From CAYZTY01 sp964444665 (GTDB lineage Bacteria; Planctomycetota; Phycisphaerae; Sedimentisphaerales; CAYZTY01), in NCBI GenBank assembly GCA_964444665.1, contig CAYUIE010000005.1:129169-193168 (forward strand): a stretch of 64,000 bases of DNA, written 5' to 3'. Of this stretch, positions 53,514 to 61,603 are shown one piece after another. A program made the translations under genes and the position numbers. The notes under the pieces were generated by a model. It searched no databases. It saw nothing but the letters and a program-made list of their open reading frames with translations, and was not told where the DNA came from. How positions within the stretch are numbered: position 1 is the stretch's first letter; every line of letters starts with the position of its first letter.

Positions 53514-53906
53514 AATCCGCCTTCGCAAGCCGTTTTTTCATATCTAATTACAAATAGTGTAAATCTGTGTTAATCCGTGTCTATCAGTGTTTTGCTTTGG
53601 CATTCGTCGCGTAGCGACCGTGGACAAGTCTGGAAGATGGAGCAAATTCTAAATTTGCGGAAAGCTTCAAGGCGAGAACACAAAAGGCCTTCACGGCCAC
53701 CGCCAAAGCTCTGCCTTCCCTCTGCGGTTATAATTAATCTGTGTCAATCTGCGTTAATCCGTGTCTATCCGTGGTTAATTAATCTCTGAGTCCTCGGTGC
53801 TCTCTGTGGCTAAAACTATCCGCGTCCTCTTTAGTCTGTGTTTGTCCGTGTCTCCTCAGTCCGTGCCCGTCCGTGTCTAAGGTAATTCCTCACATAATCC
53901 CCAATC
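53514..53906. repeat. 393-bp perfect direct repeat, copy 1
   Basis: Identical to 54564-54956, displaced by 1050 bp. It contains TGTGTTAATCCGTGTCTATC-type text repeated several times and, at its right end, the tail of an hldD-like gene on the minus strand. Confidence 0.95.
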
Positions 53907-53944
53907 CCATCTTCCAACGATGTAATCTCCGCGTCGTAAATTGA
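53831..53944 (-). pseudogene. C-terminal fragment of an hldD-like epimerase gene (1)
   Basis: The minus-strand frame reads SIYDAEITSLEDGIGDYVRNYLRHG and stops at 53831. It resembles the HldD end TTSLEDAIKDYIQNNLIGR. It follows directly, in frame, after the stop codon of the 158-residue membrane protein. Confidence 0.6.
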
Positions 53945-54421
53945 TTACTTCTCTCCTTCATTTTTCCCCGGCTCCTCTTCAAGCCGAATAAACGCCTTTA
54001 GTATTTTTCTAAATCCTCTTCTTTCCAAAGGAATAAGAAGAAAAGCACTAAAAAACATAAAGCATGTAATCACATAGAGAGTGCCCATCCTGAAAGCTAC
54101 ATTTGTTAAAAGATCAATGTAGTTTTCTATCACACCGGGTGTTAAAGGCATAGCAGATTCTGTCCCGGCCCTGTACACAAAAACCACCTCATCAGGCACA
54201 ATATTGGCGTACTCTCTCTTAAGCCGGTAATTCCAAATGCTTAAGCATACACAAATAACTCCAAATGCAAGCAAAAGGAGCACGCTCATCCTTGTCCTCT
54301 TAATATGGTCGGCTATAAATTTCCACTGCTTCTCGGTCAATTTTTCCCGTGAAGTGCCGAGTGAAGAAAGATATTTTTCCGTAGCCCTTCGAACTCTCTC
54401 GGAAATTCTCTTGTTAGCCAT
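53945..54421 (-). CDS. two-segment membrane protein, unknown function
   Basis: 158 residues with GAGGG 8 nt before the ATG. A basic N-terminus (ANKRISERVRRATEKYLSSLG) is followed by two hydrophobic segments (SVLLLLAFGVICVCLSIW and GTLYVITCFMFFSAFLLIPL) with an extracytoplasmic loop. No family is recognised. It is enclosed between the two 393-bp direct repeats, so it may be a captured cassette. Confidence 0.65.
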   Translation of the reverse strand: MANKRISERVRRATEKYLSSLGTSREKLTEKQWKFIADHIKRTRMSVLLLLAFGVICVCLSIWNYRLKREYANIVPDEVVFVYRAGTESAMPLTPGVIENYIDLLTNVAFRMGTLYVITCFMFFSAFLLIPLERRGFRKILKAFIRLEEEPGKNEGEK

Positions 54422-54483
54422 CTTTAATCCCTCTTTTCAATGACTGATATGGAATTTAATGCCTAAAGTATCTCGGCCTTCTG

Positions 54484-54511
54484 GCGTTACCTGTCAATAA
54501 CAGGTACTGAA
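54484..54511. repeat. 28-nt hairpin repeat, eighth copy
   Basis: Same family as those at 52.6-53.5 kb, with arms CCTGT/ACAGG and ends GCGTTA and TACTGAA. Confidence 0.65.
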
Positions 54512-54563
54512 ATTCCTTAGCCGCTTCACGCTTCACGCAATACGAAACGAGCAGCGGTCAACC

Positions 54564-54956
54564 AATCCGCCTTCGCAAGCCGTTTTTTCATATCTAATTA
54601 CAAATAGTGTAAATCTGTGTTAATCCGTGTCTATCAGTGTTTTGCTTTGGCATTCGTCGCGTAGCGACCGTGGACAAGTCTGGAAGATGGAGCAAATTCT
54701 AAATTTGCGGAAAGCTTCAAGGCGAGAACACAAAAGGCCTTCACGGCCACCGCCAAAGCTCTGCCTTCCCTCTGCGGTTATAATTAATCTGTGTCAATCT
54801 GCGTTAATCCGTGTCTATCCGTGGTTAATTAATCTCTGAGTCCTCGGTGCTCTCTGTGGCTAAAACTATCCGCGTCCTCTTTAGTCTGTGTTTGTCCGTG
54901 TCTCCTCAGTCCGTGCCCGTCCGTGTCTAAGGTAATTCCTCACATAATCCCCAATC
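54564..54956. repeat. 393-bp perfect direct repeat, copy 2
   Basis: Identical to 53514-53906. Here too the right end runs into a minus-strand hldD-like tail. Confidence 0.95.
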
Positions 54957-55072
54957 GCGCCTTCAAGTGGAGTACATTCTTTTTTATAGCCCGCCGAACG
55001 CAGTTTTTCCATCTCGGCCTCCGGCAGCATCGCTGAAAAATTGAGAGAATAATCGTTTAAAATTTCTCCTGT
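54881..55072 (-). pseudogene. C-terminal fragment of an hldD-like epimerase gene (2)
   Basis: The open minus-strand frame reads ILNDYSLNFSAMLPEAEMEK followed by LRSAGYKKECTPLEGAIGDY and VRNYLRHG. It matches the HldD C-terminus QADISKLRSAGYEKQTTSLEDAIKDYIQN. The stretch encoding LRSAGY is identical over 21 bp to the intact gene at 55.8 kb. The upstream two-thirds of the gene is missing. Confidence 0.7.
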
Positions 55073-55079
55073 TTATTAA

Positions 55080-55556
55080 TTACTCACGCACCTTGCCACT
55101 AAATGCCGAAAAAAACAATCCGTGGGAAATGCGGGATTTACCACGTACTTCAATATCTCTGCTTTCAATCTCTATCTTGTTAGTAGCTATAAGCAAATCA
55201 CAATCTTCACAACATACTATCTTAAGCAGGTTTTTGTCGTACGATATTTCGTTGAAAGAATATGTTCCGATTCTCGACCTGTTATCGACTTCATATCCCT
55301 CGACATTTCTGATGGTGAGAATTGCCCGGATGACATCGACCTCGTATGTACGGTAGATAATCCAGTTACGAATCAGTCGGCTTGGATTACCATGAAAAAT
55401 CCTGCGATATGGAATAGTGATAATGCCTTCCTCTTTAGAGAAATTAACACTATCAAGCTCAAAGAACTCATCGTGAATATGGCCGATGATATAATCTAAA
55501 CTGTCCGCGATCCTTACTACGATTGGCTCTTTTTGAATTATATCATCTTTATCCAT
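55080..55556 (-). CDS. hypothetical protein
   Basis: 158 residues from the ATG at 55556; the frame extends to 55685 but that part is dispersed-repeat text, so it is excluded. It appears to be a soluble alpha/beta protein (IVVRIADSLDYIIGHIHDEFFELDSVNFSKEEGIITIPYRR). A CCEDCD cluster and KIEIESRDIEVRGKS near the end are notable. No family is recognised. It ends beside the second hldD-like fragment. Confidence 0.6.
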   Translation of the reverse strand: MDKDDIIQKEPIVVRIADSLDYIIGHIHDEFFELDSVNFSKEEGIITIPYRRIFHGNPSRLIRNWIIYRTYEVDVIRAILTIRNVEGYEVDNRSRIGTYSFNEISYDKNLLKIVCCEDCDLLIATNKIEIESRDIEVRGKSRISHGLFFSAFSGKVRE

Positions 55557-55714
55557 TTGAATTATTGCTACTTCGTAGACACTGATAATAATTTTTTTCT
55601 CTGTGCTCTTGTCATCATCCCGACACCTCGGGGCTGCGCTGTCTGCTCTACGCCAAACGCTATTAATCGAGAATCGAGTATCCATTTAACCAATTACCAT
55701 TCACCAATAATCAG

Positions 55715-56674
55715 TTACCTACCAATAAGGTTGTTCTGTATATAGTCTTTTATCGCATCTTCTAAGGAAGTTGTTTGCTTTTCGTAGCCCGCCGAACGCA
55801 GTTTTGATATGTCCGCCTGTGTGAAGTACTGGTACTGGTTACGGATAGAATCAGGCATATCGATATAATCGATTTTGGTCTTTCTATCCATCGCGGCAAA
55901 CACGGCCGATACCAAATCGTTCCAGGTCCGTGCTATGCCCGAGCCGACATTAAAAATCCCTGCCGCCTTCGGATTATCGAAGAAAAACAAGGTCATATCG
56001 ACCGCGTCCCTGACGTAGAGAAAATCTCGCTTCTGCTCGCCATCGGCAAACTCCGGCTTGTACGATTTGAAAAGCCTCACCCTCCCGGCCGCGTTAATTT
56101 GCTCGTATGCCTTCAGTACAAAACTTCGCATATCGGCCTTGTGATATTCGTTCGGCCCGAACACGTTGAAGTATTTAAGCCCCACGATTTTATTAAGCAG
56201 CCCCTTGCGTTTCGCCCAAAGGTCGAATAACTGTTTTGAGTAACCGTATATATTCATCGGCCGCAGCTTCTCAATATCTTCTTCATTGTCTGAGAATCCC
56301 TGCGAGCCGTCCCCGTATGTCGCTGCGCTCGAGGCATAAATGAAGCGCACTCCCTGATTAACAGCCCACCTGGCGAGCGACTTTGTGTATTCGTAGTTAT
56401 TTTTTATTAGGCCGGACGCATCGGTCTCGGTCGTGCTCGAGTTGGCGCCAAGGTGGAAGACTGCCTCGATATGGCCGGGCAGCTTATCTTTTAGAACCAT
56501 TTCGAGGAAATCATCTTTTTCGAGATAGTCTGCGAACGCAAGGCTGCGCATATTCTTCCATCTCTGGTCGCAGCCTAACTGGTCAACCACGAGGATATCT
56601 TCAATACTTCGGCCGTTCAGGCCGGCAACAAGATTTGAACCTATAAATCCTGCACCGCCGGTAACTACAATCAT
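55715..56674 (-). CDS. hldD: ADP-L-glycero-D-manno-heptose-6-epimerase
   Basis: 319 residues. A short-chain dehydrogenase-like epimerase that makes the heptose donor for LPS inner core. NAD motif TGGAGFIGS (5-13), catalytic Y143-x3-K147 (NIYGYSK), FHLGANSSTTETD, KYFNVFGPNEYHK and QKRDFLYVRD are all characteristic of HldD. It acts in the cytosol. Its 3' end is echoed by two fragments at 53.8-55.1 kb. Confidence 0.94.
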   Translation of the reverse strand: MIVVTGGAGFIGSNLVAGLNGRSIEDILVVDQLGCDQRWKNMRSLAFADYLEKDDFLEMVLKDKLPGHIEAVFHLGANSSTTETDASGLIKNNYEYTKSLARWAVNQGVRFIYASSAATYGDGSQGFSDNEEDIEKLRPMNIYGYSKQLFDLWAKRKGLLNKIVGLKYFNVFGPNEYHKADMRSFVLKAYEQINAAGRVRLFKSYKPEFADGEQKRDFLYVRDAVDMTLFFFDNPKAAGIFNVGSGIARTWNDLVSAVFAAMDRKTKIDYIDMPDSIRNQYQYFTQADISKLRSAGYEKQTTSLEDAIKDYIQNNLIGR

Positions 56675-57365
56675 TTTAAAGCCCCCTGCAAAATAGTCTG
56701 CTTAAAACAGCACAGCTTATACTTATTAAATCATGTTGGTATTAGAGATTCTCAGTTTAGTAATTTCGGGTAAGCTTAGCGAACGGGCATAGCCCTGTCA
56801 AACTCAAAAAGGAGTATTGTCAGGCAGGATATGACTACAGCGCAAAACAAAGGCCGGTTCCAAAAACCGGCCAAGCTAACTCATTTTAAGGTTAGACTTC
56901 TGGTCAACAAAGAGCGATATAACTCGCGATAGCAAGAATCAAAATCCGTCTTTTGTTGGAGATAAACGGAAGCCACACCTTGTAATAGAAATCGGCCATC
57001 ACCCTCACTCCTAAAGCCAGTCTGTTCGAACTGCAAGAGTATTATAGCCGAACGCGGCAGAAAATTCAAGGAAAAGCCCTGTTTGTGCAACGTAATTCCT
57101 TGATAATGCTGTAGTTATGCACTCAGTGGAAAGGAGTTTTTTTCAGGCCAAAATCGCGTCACTCGCCCAGTAAAAGCGAAATATCAAGAAAAAGGCGACA
57201 GGAGCTATCCATAAAGCCGCTCATCCTCTCCAGATACCTGCGATTCGTGCCAATACGAGGATATTACGAGACTTACCCCCCAAACTTGCGGAATAGTTGG
57301 GAAAATCGCTCAGGAGTGGGCAAAAACGAAATCGAAACACGCTGATTTAGCCGGTTCTCGGAGAC
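56675..57365. other. gene-free spacer
   Basis: Contains an 8-bp hairpin GGCCGGTT (56852-56859) / AACCGGCC (56865-56872) without a T-run and a 69-codon minus-strand frame without coding signs. No RNA gene was recognised. Confidence 0.35.
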
Positions 57366-57548
57366 CTATTCCCGCCCGATTAGCTTGAAATTCAAAATCG
57401 CAGTACGGCCTACTTCCCCACTAAAACTATATAAGCCCGATTAGCTTGCGGTTTAAATTACGATACGGTTTGCTTTCTCACTAAAAACTATTCCAGACTG
57501 GTTAGTTCCCGATTCAAAACTGCGATGTGACCCATTTCCTCACTAATA
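57366..57548. repeat. three tandem 61-bp copies of the 3' end of a ferritin-like gene
   Basis: Units 57366-57426, 57427-57487 and 57488-57548, exactly 61 bp each. The right-most is the true 3' end of the ferritin-like gene (SEEMGHIAVLNRELTSLE). The other two are degenerate: one still reads SGEVGRTAILNFKLIGRE, the other carries stops. Confidence 0.75.
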
Positions 57549-57979
57549 ATGGCTTCAATTTTGTCCCTGCCGGCCGGGGAATCGACGAAATCTTTCAGGC
57601 CGAGATAATAAACGATGGAATCCTTTTCAGCGCCGATGCCCATTTTCAAGATATCGGCGGCAGTTTCTTTTCCTGTCAGCTGCTCGGTGGGGTCCTTTTT
57701 CAAATTGAAGACGTGGCCGCCGGCCATCGCCTGCAGATAAAGTGCAGCCTCGTTTTCAGGGTCGAAGGCCATAAGCTCGCGTTCCTGCTCGGAAAGGGCC
57801 TTTCTCATAGCAGCAAAAGTCTTCTCGTGCAGGTCTTCCATATCAGCCAACTCCAGCAAGGTCTGCGCGAAGCCTGCGTTTTTAAGGGTTTTGGCGACGG
57901 TACGATAGAATCTGGCGCCGTTTCTCTCAATCTGTTCGGCTATTTCGTAGATTTCAAATGCATTAAGAGTTACAGTCAT
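57488..57979 (-). CDS. rubrerythrin/ferritin-like protein
   Basis: 163 residues forming a four-helix bundle with repeating metal-ligand Glu/His patterns: YEIAEQIERNGARFYR, ADMEDLHEKTF, GAEKDSIVYYLGL, ISEEMGHIAVLN (COG1633 type). No rubredoxin domain is present. Its ATG overlaps the ferritin stop by one base, so the two are cotranscribed. It is likely involved in iron handling or peroxide reduction. Confidence 0.85.
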   Translation of the reverse strand: MTVTLNAFEIYEIAEQIERNGARFYRTVAKTLKNAGFAQTLLELADMEDLHEKTFAAMRKALSEQERELMAFDPENEAALYLQAMAGGHVFNLKKDPTEQLTGKETAADILKMGIGAEKDSIVYYLGLKDFVDSPAGRDKIEAIISEEMGHIAVLNRELTSLE

Positions 57980-58497
57980 TATTTATCTCCCTTATTTTTT
58001 GGCGGCTTAAAAACTCTCCTAGCAAGCTCGCGGTCAATCATATAAAGCTCCTGAGACTTGTAATCTGTGAGCTTTAGCTTCTGTAATACTTCGTCAGCAG
58101 ACTCCTCCTCCTCAGCCTGTTCGTCGACGAACCACTGAAGGAAGGTACGTGCATCGTCGTCCTTCTGTTCGGTTGCCAGTTCCATCAGTGCTTTAATCAG
58201 GCCTGTAACTTTCTGCTCGTGTTTGTAAACGGCGTCGAAAACGTCACGCGGCGAGGACCACTCGGCCGGTGGGGCGATAATTGCTTTTAGCGAAACTCTG
58301 CCGCCACGCTGATTCAGGTAGTCGTAAAACTTCATCGCGTGCGACTGCTCCTCCTGGGCCTGTACGAGCATCCAGTTGGAACAGCCGGGCAGGTTGGTCG
58401 AATGAAAATAAGCGGCCATAGACAGATACAAATAGGCTGAGTAAAGCTCGGCATTGAGCTGGTCGTTAAAGGCCTGCTGCAGCTTTTTGGTAATCAT
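57979..58497 (-). CDS. ftnA: ferritin
   Basis: 172 residues from the ATG at 58497 with AAGGGG 8 nt upstream. Ferroxidase ligands: E17-region (NDQLNAELYSAYLY), QEEQSHAMKFYDYL (Glu and His), E94-region (KHEQKVTG) and FLQWFVDEQAEEE. There is no heme-binding Met of bacterioferritin. It stores iron as a 24-mer in the cytosol. Confidence 0.95.
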   Translation of the reverse strand: MITKKLQQAFNDQLNAELYSAYLYLSMAAYFHSTNLPGCSNWMLVQAQEEQSHAMKFYDYLNQRGGRVSLKAIIAPPAEWSSPRDVFDAVYKHEQKVTGLIKALMELATEQKDDDARTFLQWFVDEQAEEEESADEVLQKLKLTDYKSQELYMIDRELARRVFKPPKNKGDK

Positions 58498-58790
58498 TTG
58501 TACGCCCCTTTCCATATTGAAAATGCGTGTTTTAGCGGGGAATTCCCTTCCCGGATGTATAGAGTAAACTGCCAATCTTAACTTAATAAATATCAGCGAT
58601 GGGGCTGATTTGCATAAGATTAACTATTTTCGGCTTTTTAGTCAATACCGCAAATTTCAGCAAAAGTCGTTCACATTAAGTTTAATACATAGACCAGATG
58701 TTATGATTCGGGGTAAAGTGCTGTCAGTTTTCGGCACTTGTGAACGGACAATGTTAGAGAAAAGTGGATTAGTTAGTTAGATGCTTACAC

Positions 58791-58891
58791 TTATCGCGGT
58801 TCCTGACTGAAGCCGCGATGAGGAAACAAACGAAGGCACGTTGAAAACGTGTACAAAATAGATTTCCGAACTGAAGGCAGGACCGCGATAA
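58791..58891. repeat. folded repeat, copy C (upstream of cas13)
   Basis: The core is 58812-58878. An outer stem of 14 bp with one bulge joins TTATCGCGGT..CCTG (58791-58805) to CAGG..ACCGCGATAA (58878-58891). The inner hairpin is CACGT/ACGTG around TGAAA. It ends about 210 bp before the cas13 ATG. The remainder of 58498-59100 holds no gene that I can support. Confidence 0.65.
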
Positions 58892-59100
58892 TCTTAAAAA
58901 ACCACGTTGATGATTTTCTTCTTTATTTATGTCCGATTAGTCGTCATAATATTGAGTTAACAACAGCTATGTCGAAGGGGACTTTAGATGCTCTTAATGG
59001 CAGTTTTGCCATTCTGATGAAAAGAAATTCTTTTTGTTCAAAATGGTGTCCAAGCAAAAAACTATATTTTTAAAACATTTCAAACGGAGAGTATCGGATT

Positions 59101-61512
59101 ATGAATGCTATCGAACTAAAAAAAGAGGAAGCAGCATTTTATTTTAATCAGGCAAGACTCAACATTTCAGGACTTGATGAAATTATTGAAAAGCAGTTAC
59201 CACATATAGGTAGTAACAGGGAGAATGCGAAAAAAACTGTTGATATGATTTTGGATAATCCCGAAGTCTTGAAGAAGATGGAAAATTATGTCTTTAACTC
59301 ACGAGATATAGCAAAGAACGCAAGAGGTGAACTTGAAGCATTGTTGTTGAAATTAGTAGAACTGCGTAATTTTTATTCACATTATGTTCATAAAGATGAT
59401 GTTAAGACATTGAGTTACGGAGAAAAACCTTTACTGGATAAATATTATGAAATTGCGATTGAAGCGACCGGAAGTAAAGATGTCAGACTTGAGATAATAG
59501 ATGATAAAAATAAGCTTACAGATGCCGGTGTGCTTTTTTTATTGTGTATGTTTTTGAAAAAATCAGAGGCAAACAAACTTATCAGTTCAATCAGGGGCTT
59601 TAAAAGAAACGATAAAGAAGGCCAGCCGAGAAGAAATCTATTCACTTACTACAGTGTCAGAGAGGGATATAAGGTTGTGCCTGATATGCAGAAACATTTT
59701 CTTTTATTCACACTGGTTAACCATTTGTCAAATCAGGATGAATACATCAGTAATCTTAGGCCGAATCAAGAAATCGGCCAAGGGGGATTTTTCCATAGAA
59801 TAGCATCAAAATTTTTGAGCGATAGCGGGATTTTACATAGTATGAAATTCTACACCTACCGGAGTAAAAGACTAACAGAACAACGGGGGGAGCTTAAGCC
59901 GAAAAAAGATCATTTTACATGGATAGAGCCTTTTCAGGGAAACAGTTATTTTTCAGTGCAGGGCCAAAAAGGAGTAATTGGTGAAGAGCAATTAAAGGAG
60001 CTTTGTTATGTATTGCTGGTTGCCAGAGAAGATTTTAGGGCCGTTGAGGGCAAAGTTACACAATTTCTGAAAAAGTTTCAGAATGCTAATAACGTACAGC
60101 AAGTTGAAAAAGATGAAGTGCTGGAAAAAGAATATTTTCCTGCAAATTATTTTGAAAATCGAGACGTAGGCAGAGTAAAGGATAAGATACTTAATCGTTT
60201 GAAAAAAATCACTGAAAGCTATAAAGCTAAAGGGAGGGAGGTTAAAGCCTATGACAAGATGAAAGAGGTAATGGAGTTTATAAATAATTGCCTGCCAACA
60301 GATGAAAATTTGAAACTCAAAGATTACAGAAGATATCTGAAAATGGTTCGTTTCTGGGGCAGGGAAAAGGAAAATATAAAGCGGGAATTTGACAGTAAAA
60401 AATGGGAGAGGTTTTTGCCAAGAGAACTCTGGCAGAAAAGAAACCTCGAAGATGCGTATCAACTGGCAAAAGAGAAAAACACCGAGTTATTCAATAAATT
60501 GAAAACAACTGTTGAGAGAATGAACGAACTGGAATTCGAAAAGTATCAGCAGATAAACGACGCAAAAGATTTGGCAAATTTAAGGCAACTGGCGCGGGAC
60601 TTCGGCGTGAAGTGGGAAGAAAAGGACTGGCAAGAGTATTCGGGGCAGATAAAAAAACAAATTACAGACAGGCAAAAACTTACAATAATGAAACAAAGGA
60701 TTACTGCTGCATTGAAGAAAAAGCAAGGCATAGAAAATCTTAATCTTAGGATAACAACCGACACCAATAAAAGCAGAAAGGTGGTATTGAACAGAATAGC
60801 GCTACCTAAAGGTTTTGTAAGGAAGCATATCTTAAAAACAGATATAAAGATATCAAAGCAAATAAGGCAATCACAATGTCCTATTATACTGTCAAACAAT
60901 TATATGAAGCTGGCAAAGGAATTCTTTGAGGAGAGAAATTTTGATAAGATGACGCAGATAAACGGGCTATTTGAGAAAAATGTACTTATAGCGTTTATGA
61001 TAGTTTATCTGATGGAACAACTGAATCTTCGACTTGGTAAGAATACGGAACTTAGCAATCTTAAAAAAACGGAGGTTAATTTTACGATAACCGACAAGGT
61101 AACGGAAAAAGTCCAGATTTCGCAGTATCCATCGCTTGTTTTCGCCATAAACAGAGAATATGTTGATGGAATCAGCGGTTATAAGTTACCGCCCAAAAAA
61201 CCGAAAGAGCCTCCGTATACTTTCTTCGAGAAAATAGACGCAATAGAAAAAGAACGAATGGAATTCATAAAACAGGTCCTCGGTTTCGAAGAACATCTTT
61301 TTGAGAAGAATGTAATAGACAAAACTCGCTTTACTGATACTGCGACTCATATAAGTTTTAATGAAATATGTGATGAGCTTATAAAAAAAGGATGGGACGA
61401 AAACAAAATAATAAAACTTAAAGATGCGAGGAATGCAGCATTGCATGGTAAGATACCGGAGGATACGTCTTTTGATGAAGCGAAAGTACTGATAAATGAA
61501 TTAAAAAAATGA
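59101..61512 (+). CDS. cas13b: compact type VI-B Cas13 (Cas13bt/Cas13X-like) RNA-guided RNase
   Basis: 803 residues, with CGGAGAG 9 nt before the ATG. HEPN1 lies near the N-terminus: VELRNFYSHYVH with R89-x4-H94. HEPN2 lies at the extreme C-terminus: LKDARNAALHGKIPED with R777-x4-H782. Terminal placement of both HEPN motifs is diagnostic of Cas13b. Length is far below canonical Cas13b (about 1100-1150 residues) and equals the miniature Cas13bt/Cas13X group (about 775-805). The middle is Lys-rich and helical, as expected for crRNA binding. It should process its own crRNAs and cleave RNA when guided. No cas1, cas2, csx27 or csx28 is in the window. Gene and array share strand. Confidence 0.93.
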   Translation: MNAIELKKEEAAFYFNQARLNISGLDEIIEKQLPHIGSNRENAKKTVDMILDNPEVLKKMENYVFNSRDIAKNARGELEALLLKLVELRNFYSHYVHKDDVKTLSYGEKPLLDKYYEIAIEATGSKDVRLEIIDDKNKLTDAGVLFLLCMFLKKSEANKLISSIRGFKRNDKEGQPRRNLFTYYSVREGYKVVPDMQKHFLLFTLVNHLSNQDEYISNLRPNQEIGQGGFFHRIASKFLSDSGILHSMKFYTYRSKRLTEQRGELKPKKDHFTWIEPFQGNSYFSVQGQKGVIGEEQLKELCYVLLVAREDFRAVEGKVTQFLKKFQNANNVQQVEKDEVLEKEYFPANYFENRDVGRVKDKILNRLKKITESYKAKGREVKAYDKMKEVMEFINNCLPTDENLKLKDYRRYLKMVRFWGREKENIKREFDSKKWERFLPRELWQKRNLEDAYQLAKEKNTELFNKLKTTVERMNELEFEKYQQINDAKDLANLRQLARDFGVKWEEKDWQEYSGQIKKQITDRQKLTIMKQRITAALKKKQGIENLNLRITTDTNKSRKVVLNRIALPKGFVRKHILKTDIKISKQIRQSQCPIILSNNYMKLAKEFFEERNFDKMTQINGLFEKNVLIAFMIVYLMEQLNLRLGKNTELSNLKKTEVNFTITDKVTEKVQISQYPSLVFAINREYVDGISGYKLPPKKPKEPPYTFFEKIDAIEKERMEFIKQVLGFEEHLFEKNVIDKTRFTDTATHISFNEICDELIKKGWDENKIIKLKDARNAALHGKIPEDTSFDEAKVLINELKK

Positions 61513-61603
61513 TAATAAAAAAAGAATAAGAGTAATTCAGATATGATTTTTAAAAGAAGAATAAAAGATAATTGCCTGCTGCAAAAAAGGTTAAGTGATG
61601 ACG
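61513..61603 (+). promoter_or_regulatory. leader of the CRISPR array
   Basis: 91 bp of A-rich sequence between the cas13 stop and the first repeat. Called the leader side because the only degenerate repeat is at the opposite end. No promoter pair is clear. Confidence 0.45.

Noticed and set aside
53577..54839. Two identical 70-codon open frames
   Set aside because: They are simply the same frame in the 393-bp direct repeats, full of CCGTGTCTATC-type text and without a ribosome binding site.
58849..59073. 74-codon frame upstream of cas13 as a possible accessory protein
   Set aside because: It starts inside the folded repeat, has no ribosome binding site and no recognisable similarity; too weak to call.
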